A stretch of 64,000 nt of DNA from Bradyrhizobium sp. SZCCT0231. Its GTDB lineage: Bacteria > Pseudomonadota > Alphaproteobacteria > Rhizobiales > Xanthobacteraceae. The notes under the pieces are model-generated. The model was not told the DNA's origin. It was given only the letters and a program-made list of their open reading frames with translations, and searched no databases. Made by a program: the position numbers and the translations under genes. The stretch lies in the NCBI RefSeq assembly GCF_018130245.1, contig NZ_JAFCKP010000001.1, positions 620,001-684,000 on the forward strand, written 5' to 3'. Positions 56,971 through 64,000 of this stretch are shown piece by piece (within the stretch, counting starts at the first letter, position 1; the number at the start of each line of letters is the position of its first letter).

Positions 56971-57531
56971 ATGACGAACAGCATCCTCGCCAGCCAATCG
57001 CGTCGCGATTTGATCTCGACGGGCACTTTGGCTGTCGCCGCCGGAATCCCGCTCGCGTTCGCAACGAGAGCGAACGCCGATGAGGCCAAGCCAATGCTCA
57101 TGTTTGTGCAGATGGCTCCTGATCTCAAGGTCGACCGGGCCGCACAGACTCTCAGGCTCGTCAATGTCGTTCCCCAGACCCTGTATTTTGCAGACCGGCC
57201 TGAACGAATCGCCGGGCATGTGACCATGACGAACTACCTTGCCGAATGGACGTCGAAAGCCGGCAAAGACAATTTTGGCAATGATCCGCCGAACGCCGCG
57301 TTGTCGGTATATGAGCCCGGACAGCCCAACAACACGCTCGCTGTGGTCGTGCTCAGCAATCCCAAAGTCGAGGGCGCTGATCTCGTCTACAATTTCAAGC
57401 TTCTCAACGGCAATCTTCCGGCCAGCGGCGGCGCGACTGCGGTCTTCATCGACTGGATCGGCGTCGGCGGCGGTGTCGGGCTCGGCTTCCACGGCGTCGG
57501 CGTCGGTTTCCGTGGTCGAGGATTCCGGTGA
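56971..57531 (+). CDS. Exported hypothetical protein with Tat-type signal
   Basis: A 186-residue protein from ATG 56971. A twin-arginine signal is visible: SRRDLIS followed by a hydrophobic stretch ending ATRANA (about 1-36). The mature part has 'DRAAQTLRLVNVVPQTLYFADRPERIAGHV' and 'GNDPPNAALSV', and a very Gly-rich end (GVGGGVGLGFHGVGVGFRGRGFR). I do not recognise a family with certainty. It is 132 bp after the second sulfatase and overlaps the frame start of the next gene by a few bases. The Gly-rich tail resembles those of some surface or cross-linked proteins. Function unknown. Confidence 0.7.
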   Translation: MTNSILASQSRRDLISTGTLAVAAGIPLAFATRANADEAKPMLMFVQMAPDLKVDRAAQTLRLVNVVPQTLYFADRPERIAGHVTMTNYLAEWTSKAGKDNFGNDPPNAALSVYEPGQPNNTLAVVVLSNPKVEGADLVYNFKLLNGNLPASGGATAVFIDWIGVGGGVGLGFHGVGVGFRGRGFR

Positions 57532-57557
57532 TCCGACTTGAGGCAGAGGAGAAAGCC

Positions 57558-59072
57558 ATGAGTATCGGTGAAAATTATTGGATGAAGTCATTCAGACTGC
57601 GCCGCCGCGATCTGGGTCTGGGCGCTTTGGCGCTGGGCGCGGCCGCCACGCTGCCACGACCAAGCGTGGCGGAGGGGCGGGCGGAAAAGCTGGAGCAATT
57701 TCTGAAGGGAGCGCTTGGGGACCTGAAGGACCTGAAGGGCGATGTGAAGGAAGAGATCGCCTACCTCCTCGGCATGGAGTGCTACGTCTATGGCTTCCCG
57801 CTGGTGCTGATGGATGTGACGAACGGTGTGCTCAACGCGACGTCGAAGTCCGGGGAATACAAGGCGCCCATCAACCAGTTCGGTCGGATGAGGACCTATG
57901 TCAGCCCGGACTTCAAGGATGTCGTGCGGATCAGCGTCAACTCGCTGTGGTCGTGGGCCGTCCTTGATCTCGACAAGGAGCCGCTCGTCGCGTCGCACCC
58001 CGATACGAAGGGGCGCTACGTGGTCATGCAGCTGATGAACATGTGGACCGACGATTTCGCTTCGATCGGCAGCCGCACGACCGGCACCGGAGCGGGTAAG
58101 TTCCTCGTCGCCGGACCGAAATGGAACGGCACGGCGCCGTCGGACATCAAGGATGTCTACCGATGCTCGACGCGCTTCGCCTGGCTGCTGGTGCAAATGT
58201 CGGCCGCCGGGCCCCAGGACTTTCCGGAAATCCACGCACTGCAGGATCAGCTTCAGATCACGCCGCTCAGCGCATGGGGGAAACCGTATACGCCACCCAG
58301 CGACGTTCCGATCAATCCTGCCGTGGATCTCACCGCGACTCCCTACGACCAAGTGAGGTTGATGACGGGCGAGATGTTCTTCGAACGCCTGGCGAAACTT
58401 CTGAAAGACAATCCGCCATATCCGGCCGACGCCCGCATGCTCGAGAAGCTCAGGAGATTCGGCATCGAGCCAGGCCAGGAGTTCGACACCAGCAAGCTTG
58501 ATCCCGCCATCATCAAGGGACTGAACGAGGCGCCGGGTGAAGTATGGCTGAAATTTCAGCAGGCGGCATACGACCAGCCGGCGGTAAACGGCTGGCTGAA
58601 CATCCTCAATCTCGGGAGATACGGCACCGACTACAATACGCGCGCCCTCGTCGCCTGGTTCGGCCTTGGCGCCCTGACCTCGGATGATGCGGTCTATCCC
58701 AGTACATTCGTCGATGGTGATGGAAAAGTTCTGGACGGCGCCGCCAAATACGTTCTGCACTTCGACAAAGGCGAACTGCCGCCCTCGGCCGTTGGAGTCT
58801 GGTCCGTCTCGCCCTATCGCGAGAACTTCTACGTACGGAATTCAATCAACCGCTACGGGATTCTTTCGGGCATGCCGCTGAAGTACAACGCGGACGGCTC
58901 GTTGGACATTTACATCCAGGCGACATCGCCTGGTGCCGACAAGGAGGCGAACTGGTTGCCGTGTCCGCCGAGTCTTCCGTTCAACCTGACCATCCGGTCG
59001 TACCAGCCGAGCAAGCCGTTGCTCGACGGCAGCTACAAGATTCCGCCGGTCAAGAGAGTGACGAGCGCTTGA
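57558..59072 (+). CDS. Exported DUF1254/DUF1214 protein
   Basis: A 504-residue protein from ATG 57558 with AGAGGAG six bases before it; a GTG at 57528 overlaps the preceding stop but lacks a site. A twin-arginine-like start (FRLRRRDLGLGALALGAAA) precedes the mature chain at about residue 37. The first half is DUF1254-like ('YVYGFPLVLMDVTNGVLNA', 'RISVNSLWSWAVLDLDKEPLV'), and the C-terminal part DUF1214-like ('DKGELPPSAVGVWSVSPYREN', 'NWLPCPPSLPFNLTIRSYQP'). These domains occur together in periplasmic proteins of unknown function, often near sulfatases or aromatic degradation genes. Confidence 0.85.
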   Translation: MSIGENYWMKSFRLRRRDLGLGALALGAAATLPRPSVAEGRAEKLEQFLKGALGDLKDLKGDVKEEIAYLLGMECYVYGFPLVLMDVTNGVLNATSKSGEYKAPINQFGRMRTYVSPDFKDVVRISVNSLWSWAVLDLDKEPLVASHPDTKGRYVVMQLMNMWTDDFASIGSRTTGTGAGKFLVAGPKWNGTAPSDIKDVYRCSTRFAWLLVQMSAAGPQDFPEIHALQDQLQITPLSAWGKPYTPPSDVPINPAVDLTATPYDQVRLMTGEMFFERLAKLLKDNPPYPADARMLEKLRRFGIEPGQEFDTSKLDPAIIKGLNEAPGEVWLKFQQAAYDQPAVNGWLNILNLGRYGTDYNTRALVAWFGLGALTSDDAVYPSTFVDGDGKVLDGAAKYVLHFDKGELPPSAVGVWSVSPYRENFYVRNSINRYGILSGMPLKYNADGSLDIYIQATSPGADKEANWLPCPPSLPFNLTIRSYQPSKPLLDGSYKIPPVKRVTSA

Positions 59073-59154
59073 TGAAGCAGAGAGTAGATGGATCTGCGCC
59101 GGCGAGGAGCCCGTACAGGTCGTCTTCGCTATCGTGCGCCTCGGTCTTGGAGCC

Positions 59155-59571
59155 ATGTCAAAGAGTGCAGCAGTTGTGAAATGGAGCGTAGTTGCCGCGG
59201 CCCTGGAGGCCGCGGCGACCGGTCTTGTCCTGTTCGTTCGGCCATCATGGTTCGCGTGGCTGGTATTCGCTGCCGAATTCTCCGACGCCGGCAGCGCGCT
59301 CGGCCGGCTCGCAGCCGTCGCTTTATTCGGACTAGCGCTGGCGACCTGGCCCATGGCTGCCGCGACCGACCAACTTGCATCGTCTGTTCGCGCAATGCTG
59401 TGTTACAATGTGCTGGCAGCGGTTTATCTCCTTTACGTGGGAATCAGCGGCCAGTTAACTGGGATCCTCCTATGGCCCGCGATCGCGCTCCATGCGATAC
59501 TCTCGGTCCTTCTTGGTCGCGCATGGCTCGTCATGAGAGACCTTGAGAGAGGAGAAGATTTCTCGATTTGA
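59155..59571 (+). CDS. Small membrane protein, about four helices
   Basis: A 138-residue protein from ATG 59155 (MSKSAAVVKWSVVAAALEAAA). Hydrophobic helices lie near 8-32, 44-68, 75-105 and 108-125. Short polar loops and a charged C-terminus (RDLERGEDFSI). No family recognised. It follows the DUF1254 gene by 82 bp on the same strand and is probably in the sulfatase transcript. Confidence 0.65.
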   Translation: MSKSAAVVKWSVVAAALEAAATGLVLFVRPSWFAWLVFAAEFSDAGSALGRLAAVALFGLALATWPMAAATDQLASSVRAMLCYNVLAAVYLLYVGISGQLTGILLWPAIALHAILSVLLGRAWLVMRDLERGEDFSI

Positions 59572-59638
59572 CGGTTGAAGCTAACCTTGAAGGCGATAGC
59601 TCACGAGGGCAGGTCCCTCGCGACACAGGGAGGGTGAA

Positions 59639-59908
59639 ATGTACAAGACACTCGGCTTGCTGGTGCTGGCAAGCACGATGAGCGGACTGACAACATCCCC
59701 CTCCCAGGCTGCCAAGGAGACCTTGCAGTCCATGCTCGCGGTGCAGATCCGCTCGCAGGGCTTTGTCTGTGACAAGGCCCTCAGTGCCATCAAGGACCGG
59801 CGACGATCAAAACCCGATCACGGAGTATGGGTGCTCAAATGCAGCAACGCGAATTATCGAGTAAGCCGCGCGCCAGACATGGCCGCCAGGGTCGAACCGC
59901 TGCGGTGA
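59639..59908 (+). CDS. Small exported protein with two cysteines
   Basis: An 89-residue protein with an excellent ribosome site (GGGAGGG seven bases before the ATG) and a signal peptide ending SPSQA (about 1-24). The mature 65 residues contain two Cys (in FVCDKAL and LKCSNAN), which could form a disulfide in the periplasm, and a basic centre KDRRRSKPD. No known family. The size and layout recall small periplasmic or inhibitor-like proteins. Confidence 0.65.
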   Translation: MYKTLGLLVLASTMSGLTTSPSQAAKETLQSMLAVQIRSQGFVCDKALSAIKDRRRSKPDHGVWVLKCSNANYRVSRAPDMAARVEPLR

Positions 59909-59938
59909 CGAGGCGCGCCAGCATCGAACGGCGGTAAC

Positions 59939-60391
59939 ATGCAAAGCGTAACGGATCTGATCCCAATCACACCGTCGATCGACGAACTTGGCCGCATCAT
60001 CGCCAATGTCGCAGCTCCGGCTTTTCTGCTCGGCGCGGTCGCTGCGTTCATCTCGGTCGTGATCTCGCGGATCAACCGGGTGATCGACCGCTCGCAGTTC
60101 ATTCACGGCATTCCCGCAGACGATTCTGCAAGAGTCTTCCTGAAAGCCGACCTGCCGCGGCTCCGGGAAAGGGCGCGGCTTCTGAACCGATCGCTGTTCT
60201 GTTCCATCGTCGCCGCGATCCTGACGGCCCTCATCATCTTCGTTGCATTCGTCAGCGCGCTCCTGCAAGTCGCACACGAATACGGCGTGGCGATGCTGTT
60301 CATGGCGGCCATGCTGATGTTCAGCGCCGCCCTCGTCGATCTGGCGCGCGAAACCAGAATTGCGCTTCACGACAATGACCTTCACGTGTAA
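59939..60391 (+). CDS. DUF2721-family membrane protein
   Basis: A 150-residue protein with three hydrophobic helices (about 22-44, 83-105, 110-132) and the DUF2721 features: 'VAAPAFLLGAVAAFISVVISRINRVIDRS' near the start and a basic loop 'RLRERARLLNRS' before helix 2. Function unknown; members occur widely in bacteria as small inner-membrane proteins. It lies 27 bp before the octaheme cytochrome gene and probably shares its transcript. Confidence 0.8.
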   Translation: MQSVTDLIPITPSIDELGRIIANVAAPAFLLGAVAAFISVVISRINRVIDRSQFIHGIPADDSARVFLKADLPRLRERARLLNRSLFCSIVAAILTALIIFVAFVSALLQVAHEYGVAMLFMAAMLMFSAALVDLARETRIALHDNDLHV

Positions 60392-60417
60392 GCGGAGTGG
60401 CGGGGCGGTAAGCGGAC

Positions 60418-62823
60418 GTGGCACGAGGCTCGCGAAAGAACCGCAAGGACGACAAGCTCCGCAAGGCGCCAGCGCCCGAACCGGTGCCGTCCGCGCCGCG
60501 TCCGCCGCGGGTCTCTCACCGCGCCACGAGGCGCTGGATCGTCGGCGCGAGTGCAGCCGTCGCCGCGATTGCCGTCGGACTGCTCTGGTTCGAACCATCG
60601 AAGGCTCCCGTCCAGACCTCGACGCCTGCCGAATTGGCCTTCGTCGGCAGCGAGTCCTGTGCCGGTTGTCACGAAGCGGAAGCAAGCCTCTGGCGGACCT
60701 CGCAGCACCGCCGCGCCATGGATCACGCGACGGCGCAGTCCGTGCGGGGCGATTTCAACGATGCGACGTTCGACTACGCCGGCACCCGCTCGCGCTTCTT
60801 CCGCAAGGACGACAAGTTCCTGGTCGAGACCGATGGGCCCGACGGCAAGCTTGCGACCTTCGAGGTGAAATACACCTTCGGCCTCGAGCCGCTGCAGCAA
60901 TATCTGATCCAATTCGCGGATGGGCGCGTCCAGGCTCTGTCCATCGCCTGGGACACGCGGCCGAAAGAGCAGGGCGGTCAGCGCTGGTTTCATCTCTACC
61001 CGGACGGCGCCATCACCAGCAGCGATTCCCTGCACTGGACCAAGCTGAACCAGAACTGGAATTTCATGTGCGCGGAGTGCCATTCGACCGATGTGCACAA
61101 GAACTACGATGCAGCCCAAGACCGGTTCGCGACCACCTTCTCCGAGATCAGCGTCGGCTGTGAGGCGTGCCACGGTGCGGGCTCTCGCCACGTTGCGTGG
61201 GCCCGTGTCAACCCGGCGGCGCACGGCGCCGATAACGGCCTGCTGGTCCGCTTCGACGAGCGCACCGGCATCACCTGGTCCGCCTCCGCGGGCAAATTGA
61301 CGCCCGTACGCAGCGCGCCGCCACCTGGCCTGCGCAAGGAGGTCGAGACCTGCGGGCGGTGCCACGCGCGCCGCGGGCAGCTTTCGGAAGACTGGATCCC
61401 GGGCCGACCGCTCTCTGACACACACCGCGTATCGCTGCTCGACCGCCAGCGCTTTCATGCCGACGGGCAGATGCGCGACGACGAGGAGACCTACAACTAC
61501 GCGCCGTTCAAGCAGAGCAGGATGTTCGCCAAGGGTGTGACCTGCAGCGACTGCCACGACCCGCACAGCGCAACGTTGAAGGCACCCGGAGACGGCGTTT
61601 GTGCGCAGTGCCATACGCCCGCCAAATACGAATCCGTGGCGCACCGGCATCATGCCGATATCTCGCCGCAACCAAGCTGCGCGTCCTGCCACATGCCGGA
61701 ACGCCGCTACATGGTGGTCGACCGCCGCCACGACCACGGCTTCCGCGTTCCGCGTCCCGATCTCTCGATGCAGACGGGTGCACCGAATGCGTGCAACGAC
61801 TGCCATCGCGACAAGCCGGCGGCCTGGGCAGCGCATCAGATCGAGGGCTGGTTCGGGCCGGATCGGCGGGGCCACCAGACCTATGCGCGTGCGTTTCATG
61901 CTGCCTGGAGCGAAGCTGCCGACGCGCAAGCGCAGCTCGCTGCGATTGCTGAATCGGCTGACGTTCCCGGTATCGTCCGCGCCAGCGCGCTGGCGGAGCT
62001 TCCGGCACCGATTCCCGATCTGATCCGGCATGGGCTTTCCGATTCCGATCCGCTCGTGAGGCTCGGCGCGCTCGATCGGCTCGAAGGAGCGCCCGCCGAT
62101 CAGCTCTGGCCGCTCGCCTCGCCGCAGCTGGGCGATCCCGTGCGTGGTGTGCGCATTCGCGCCGCCGAGCTTCTGGCGGCCGTGCCTTCCGCGCGCCAGC
62201 CAGCGGCCGATCGCGACAAGTTCGCGCGGGCGGCTGCCGAATTCGTCGCTGCGCAGAAGCTGAATGCGGATCGGCCGGATGCGCGAACGGCGCTCGGCAA
62301 CTTCTTCCTGCGCCAGGCCAATCCCGGCGCCGCGGAGGCCGAATACCGCGCCGCGCTCAGGCTCGATCCCTCGTTTGCGGCGGCCGCCGTCAACCTGTCC
62401 GACTTGTACCGGCAACTCGGACGCGACGGTGACGGGGAGAAGATCCTGCGTGAAGCGCTCTCCGCGTCGGCGCAGGACGCATCTCTCCACCACGCGCTTG
62501 GCCTGACACTCGTGCGCCTGAAGCGCAGCGAGGAGGCGCTCGGCGAGCTGCGTCGGGCTGCCTCTCTTGACCCCGGCCAAATGCGGTACGCCTACGTCTA
62601 TGCTGTCGGACTGAACGGAGTGGGCCGGCGCGACGATGCACTTTCTGTGCTGAACCAGAGCCTGCGCGGACATCCCAACAATCTGGAGCTGCTCTCAGCC
62701 GCTTTGAACATCAGCAGGGAGAAGGGAGACATCGCGGCCGCGCTGGGTTATGCCGAGCGACTGGCGCTCCTCCGGCCTGACGATCCACGGTTGGCGAACC
62801 TCATCAGGGAGCTCAAGCGATAG
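60418..62823 (+). CDS. Membrane-anchored octaheme cytochrome c with TPR domain
   Basis: An 801-residue protein starting with GTG 60418. A basic N-terminus is followed by one membrane helix (about 40-58), so the rest faces the periplasm. Eight CxxCH heme sites start near residues 81, 218, 248, 312, 376, 395, 421 and 459: CAGCH, CAECH, CEACH, CGRCH, CSDCH, CAQCH, CASCH, CNDCH. Residues from about 575 form TPR repeats (PDARTALGNFFLRQ, AAVNLSDLYRQLGRDGD, HHALGLTLVRLKRSEEAL). The heme spacing resembles DmsE/NrfA-like multiheme proteins, but no known reductase motif is evident. It should depend on the window's Ccm system. Role: periplasmic electron carrier or reductase, not decided. Confidence 0.92.
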   Translation: MARGSRKNRKDDKLRKAPAPEPVPSAPRPPRVSHRATRRWIVGASAAVAAIAVGLLWFEPSKAPVQTSTPAELAFVGSESCAGCHEAEASLWRTSQHRRAMDHATAQSVRGDFNDATFDYAGTRSRFFRKDDKFLVETDGPDGKLATFEVKYTFGLEPLQQYLIQFADGRVQALSIAWDTRPKEQGGQRWFHLYPDGAITSSDSLHWTKLNQNWNFMCAECHSTDVHKNYDAAQDRFATTFSEISVGCEACHGAGSRHVAWARVNPAAHGADNGLLVRFDERTGITWSASAGKLTPVRSAPPPGLRKEVETCGRCHARRGQLSEDWIPGRPLSDTHRVSLLDRQRFHADGQMRDDEETYNYAPFKQSRMFAKGVTCSDCHDPHSATLKAPGDGVCAQCHTPAKYESVAHRHHADISPQPSCASCHMPERRYMVVDRRHDHGFRVPRPDLSMQTGAPNACNDCHRDKPAAWAAHQIEGWFGPDRRGHQTYARAFHAAWSEAADAQAQLAAIAESADVPGIVRASALAELPAPIPDLIRHGLSDSDPLVRLGALDRLEGAPADQLWPLASPQLGDPVRGVRIRAAELLAAVPSARQPAADRDKFARAAAEFVAAQKLNADRPDARTALGNFFLRQANPGAAEAEYRAALRLDPSFAAAAVNLSDLYRQLGRDGDGEKILREALSASAQDASLHHALGLTLVRLKRSEEALGELRRAASLDPGQMRYAYVYAVGLNGVGRRDDALSVLNQSLRGHPNNLELLSAALNISREKGDIAAALGYAERLALLRPDDPRLANLIRELKR

Positions 62824-62859
62824 CGCCGAAGGCGGGCGGCGGCCGGCCTTGCTTCGATG

Positions 62860-63549
62860 TCAAATCGCCGCCATGTCCTGTGGCGTCATCGTGAACGCCA
62901 GCCGGTAGCGGCCGACCGTCGGATGATTCTGGGCCCCCGCCGCATGAAGCGCCGATGGCGCCAACTGCGCGATCACGGCACCCTCGACGGCATCGGCCTC
63001 GTAACCCGACAGCAGCACGATCCAGTCGGCAGCGCCATCCTCTCCCCGGATCTGCTGCTCGGTGGTGGGCGAACTCGTCTTGGGCGTATCGGTCAGGAGG
63101 AGGTGAGCGCCCGTCAGTCCCGGTTTCGACGCAAGGACGCCGAGCGTATCGAGGAGGTGCGCCTGCAGCTCGGCAGCGCGTCCAGCTTGCGGCGAGAGCC
63201 TGACGGTGGCCAGCGAGGTCGCCACGCCGCCGCCAAAGCTCGCGATGATCCGGCACTGGCTGCGGACCATGCCGAGATGATGCGGCATCATCTTCGTCGA
63301 CCACGGTGTCGGCGCATTGAGCCGGTCGAGATATCCCTTCGACGTGAGCACCTCATATCGTTCCAGCTCGTAGAGCACGAAGAAGCCTTCGGCATCCGTC
63401 GTGCTGCTCCAGCGCGATCCGCGCCGGAAGCCGGGAATGCTCATCCGCTCCGGGAAGTGCTCGTGAGAATGCCAGTCGCCGAATTCGGCGCGCTGCTCGG
63501 AGCGAATGCTCCACCACATCGCGACGGCGGCCTTGCCGAGCAGTGACAT
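62860..63549 (-). CDS. Conserved hypothetical protein, possible ferredoxin-like (dimeric alpha/beta barrel) repeats
   Basis: A 229-residue protein from ATG 63549, with GGGAGGA nine bases before it. N-terminal 'RAEFGDWHSHEHFPERMSIPGF' resembles the EthD/antibiotic-monooxygenase style dimeric alpha/beta barrel (W-H-xx-EHFPER), and the second half may be a repeat of the same fold. These small folds bind hydrophobic ligands or have mono-oxygenase activity. No signal peptide. It is convergent with the octaheme cytochrome gene. Function unknown. Confidence 0.7.
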   Translation of the reverse strand: MSLLGKAAVAMWWSIRSEQRAEFGDWHSHEHFPERMSIPGFRRGSRWSSTTDAEGFFVLYELERYEVLTSKGYLDRLNAPTPWSTKMMPHHLGMVRSQCRIIASFGGGVATSLATVRLSPQAGRAAELQAHLLDTLGVLASKPGLTGAHLLLTDTPKTSSPTTEQQIRGEDGAADWIVLLSGYEADAVEGAVIAQLAPSALHAAGAQNHPTVGRYRLAFTMTPQDMAAI

Positions 63550-63899
63550 GCTGTCCTCCCTCTTTGCGCAGGGCTATCGCATTGAGAGCTTTTCCCTGCA
63601 GCCATCCTTCGAGACGCCCGCTTGAGGCGGGCTCCTCAGGATGAGGACGGAGTGCGCGGCAGCAGCTTCAACGAGCACTGACGCCGATGAGCCTCATCCT
63701 GAGGAGGCGCGTGAGCGCCGTCTCGAAGGACGAGGCGTGCGCGCAGGCCGCCACCAGTCATATGCGATAGCCCTGCCTTTTTGCGGTAGTTTGCCCCAAC
63801 GCCAGCAGCGGTGGCAAGGTGCGCCCGCTTGACAGGCCGAGGCCACAATTCCGCTATCGTTTTCTCATTCAACTCCTGCGGGAAATCAGGGGGCTTCCG
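63550..63899. other. Region with the 136-bp repeat and the promoter of the last gene
   Basis: 350 bp without a convincing gene. The 136-bp repeat occupies 63601-63736. The remainder, to the start at 63900, has AT-richer sequence near 63780-63870 and a GGGGG ribosome-site-like run at 63889-63894. Confidence 0.5.
63601..63736. repeat. 136-bp palindromic repeat element, copy B
   Basis: Starts GCCATCCTTCGAGACG and ends CGTCTCGAAGGACGAGGC, with inner CTCCTCAGGATGAGG and CCTCATCCTGAGG. It is nearly the reverse complement of 28916-29051, including the central part. Confidence 0.85.
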
Positions 63900-64000
63900 T
63901 TGCGCAGGACAGTTTGGGCTTTCGCCGCCATCATCTGCTGCCTCGGCTCGCCCCTGCAGGCCGCGGGCATTCAATTGCTCGACGCCGATCCGGCGCTGTC
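63900..64000 (+). CDS. Start of an exported protein, cut by window edge
   Basis: A TTG start at 63900, with AGGGGG about 6 bases before it, begins a reading frame open to the window end (33 codons). It encodes a signal peptide with a hydrophobic core (VWAFAAIICCLGS, probable cut after PLQAAG), then IQLLDADPALS. Such N-termini occur on alpha/beta-hydrolase-like exported proteins of Bradyrhizobium, but 33 residues cannot settle the family. Confidence 0.5.
   Translation, partial: MRRTVWAFAAIICCLGSPLQAAGIQLLDADPAL

Noticed and set aside
56880-57083. Short plus-strand frame MKKVLICAAVAEAAMPL between the second sulfatase and the 186-aa gene
   Set aside because: It looks like a signal-peptide start but soon turns into non-coding sequence that overlaps the 186-aa gene in another frame; no good ribosome site.

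Overview
The window is a chromosomal segment of a high-GC alphaproteobacterium, most likely Bradyrhizobium or a close Nitrobacteraceae relative. This is inferred from the cycHJKL-type cytochrome c maturation operon next to degP and two-component genes, a FeuP/FeuQ-like pair, a full fdsGBA-fdhD-fdsD formate dehydrogenase operon, FixK/FNR-type and EcfG-type promoter motifs, and the dispersed palindromic intergenic repeats common in that group. I saw no rRNA, tRNA, CRISPR array, insertion sequence or prophage. Gene density is normal and most units are core metabolism, signalling and transport.

Layout. 1-4.7 kb: a divergent PRPP-synthetase homologue (cut by the window edge) in one operon with an archaeal-type AMP/thymidine phosphorylase, an orphan Flp pilin, a DUF982 protein, the NHEJ protein Ku, and a divergent 51-aa membrane protein with an EcfG-type promoter. 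4.8-8.9 kb: FeuP/FeuQ-like two-component system and two conserved unknowns. 9.0-13.2 kb: ccmI-ccmE-ccmF-ccmH preceded by a perfect 14-bp palindrome. 13.3-18.9 kb: chemoreceptor, DegP protease and its terminator, and a second two-component pair overlapping glnE (18.9-21.9 kb). 21.8-27.8 kb: NAD-dependent formate dehydrogenase operon on the minus strand with a divergent LysR regulator. 28.9-36.4 kb: PAS histidine kinase, CDF metal exporter, quinone oxidoreductase, nitronate monooxygenase, two small exported proteins, separated by three kinds of palindromic repeat. 36.6-44.8 kb: FAH hydrolase, PanE-like reductase, CBS protein, oxalate/formate antiporter, TctCBA transporter and a 45-aa protein. 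45.0-50.1 kb: COG0523 GTPase with a Zur-like box, HSP70-like ATPase, cytochrome c with a FixK-type box, serine hydrolase, SRPBCC protein. 50.2-62.8 kb: outer-membrane channel, two large tandem sulfatases behind a FixK-type box, two Tat-type exported proteins (one DUF1254/DUF1214), small membrane proteins, and an octaheme cytochrome c with TPR repeats. 62.9-64 kb: an unknown protein, a 136-bp repeat, and the start of an exported protein.

Two patterns stand out. First, four minus-strand units (CBS gene, oxlT, tctC, 45-aa gene) carry the same 17-bp inverted repeat TGGTAT-N5-ATGCCA upstream, suggesting one small carboxylate-uptake regulon whose regulator is not in the window. Second, FixK/FNR-type boxes lie upstream of the sulfatase cluster, the mono-heme cytochrome c and perhaps the ccm operon, which would link periplasmic sulfatases, multiheme cytochromes and cytochrome c maturation to low oxygen. 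The sulfatase/DUF1254/octaheme locus is my best candidate for an undescribed functional system, but its substrate cannot be read from sequence. All functional calls rest on motif recognition by eye; no database search was run.
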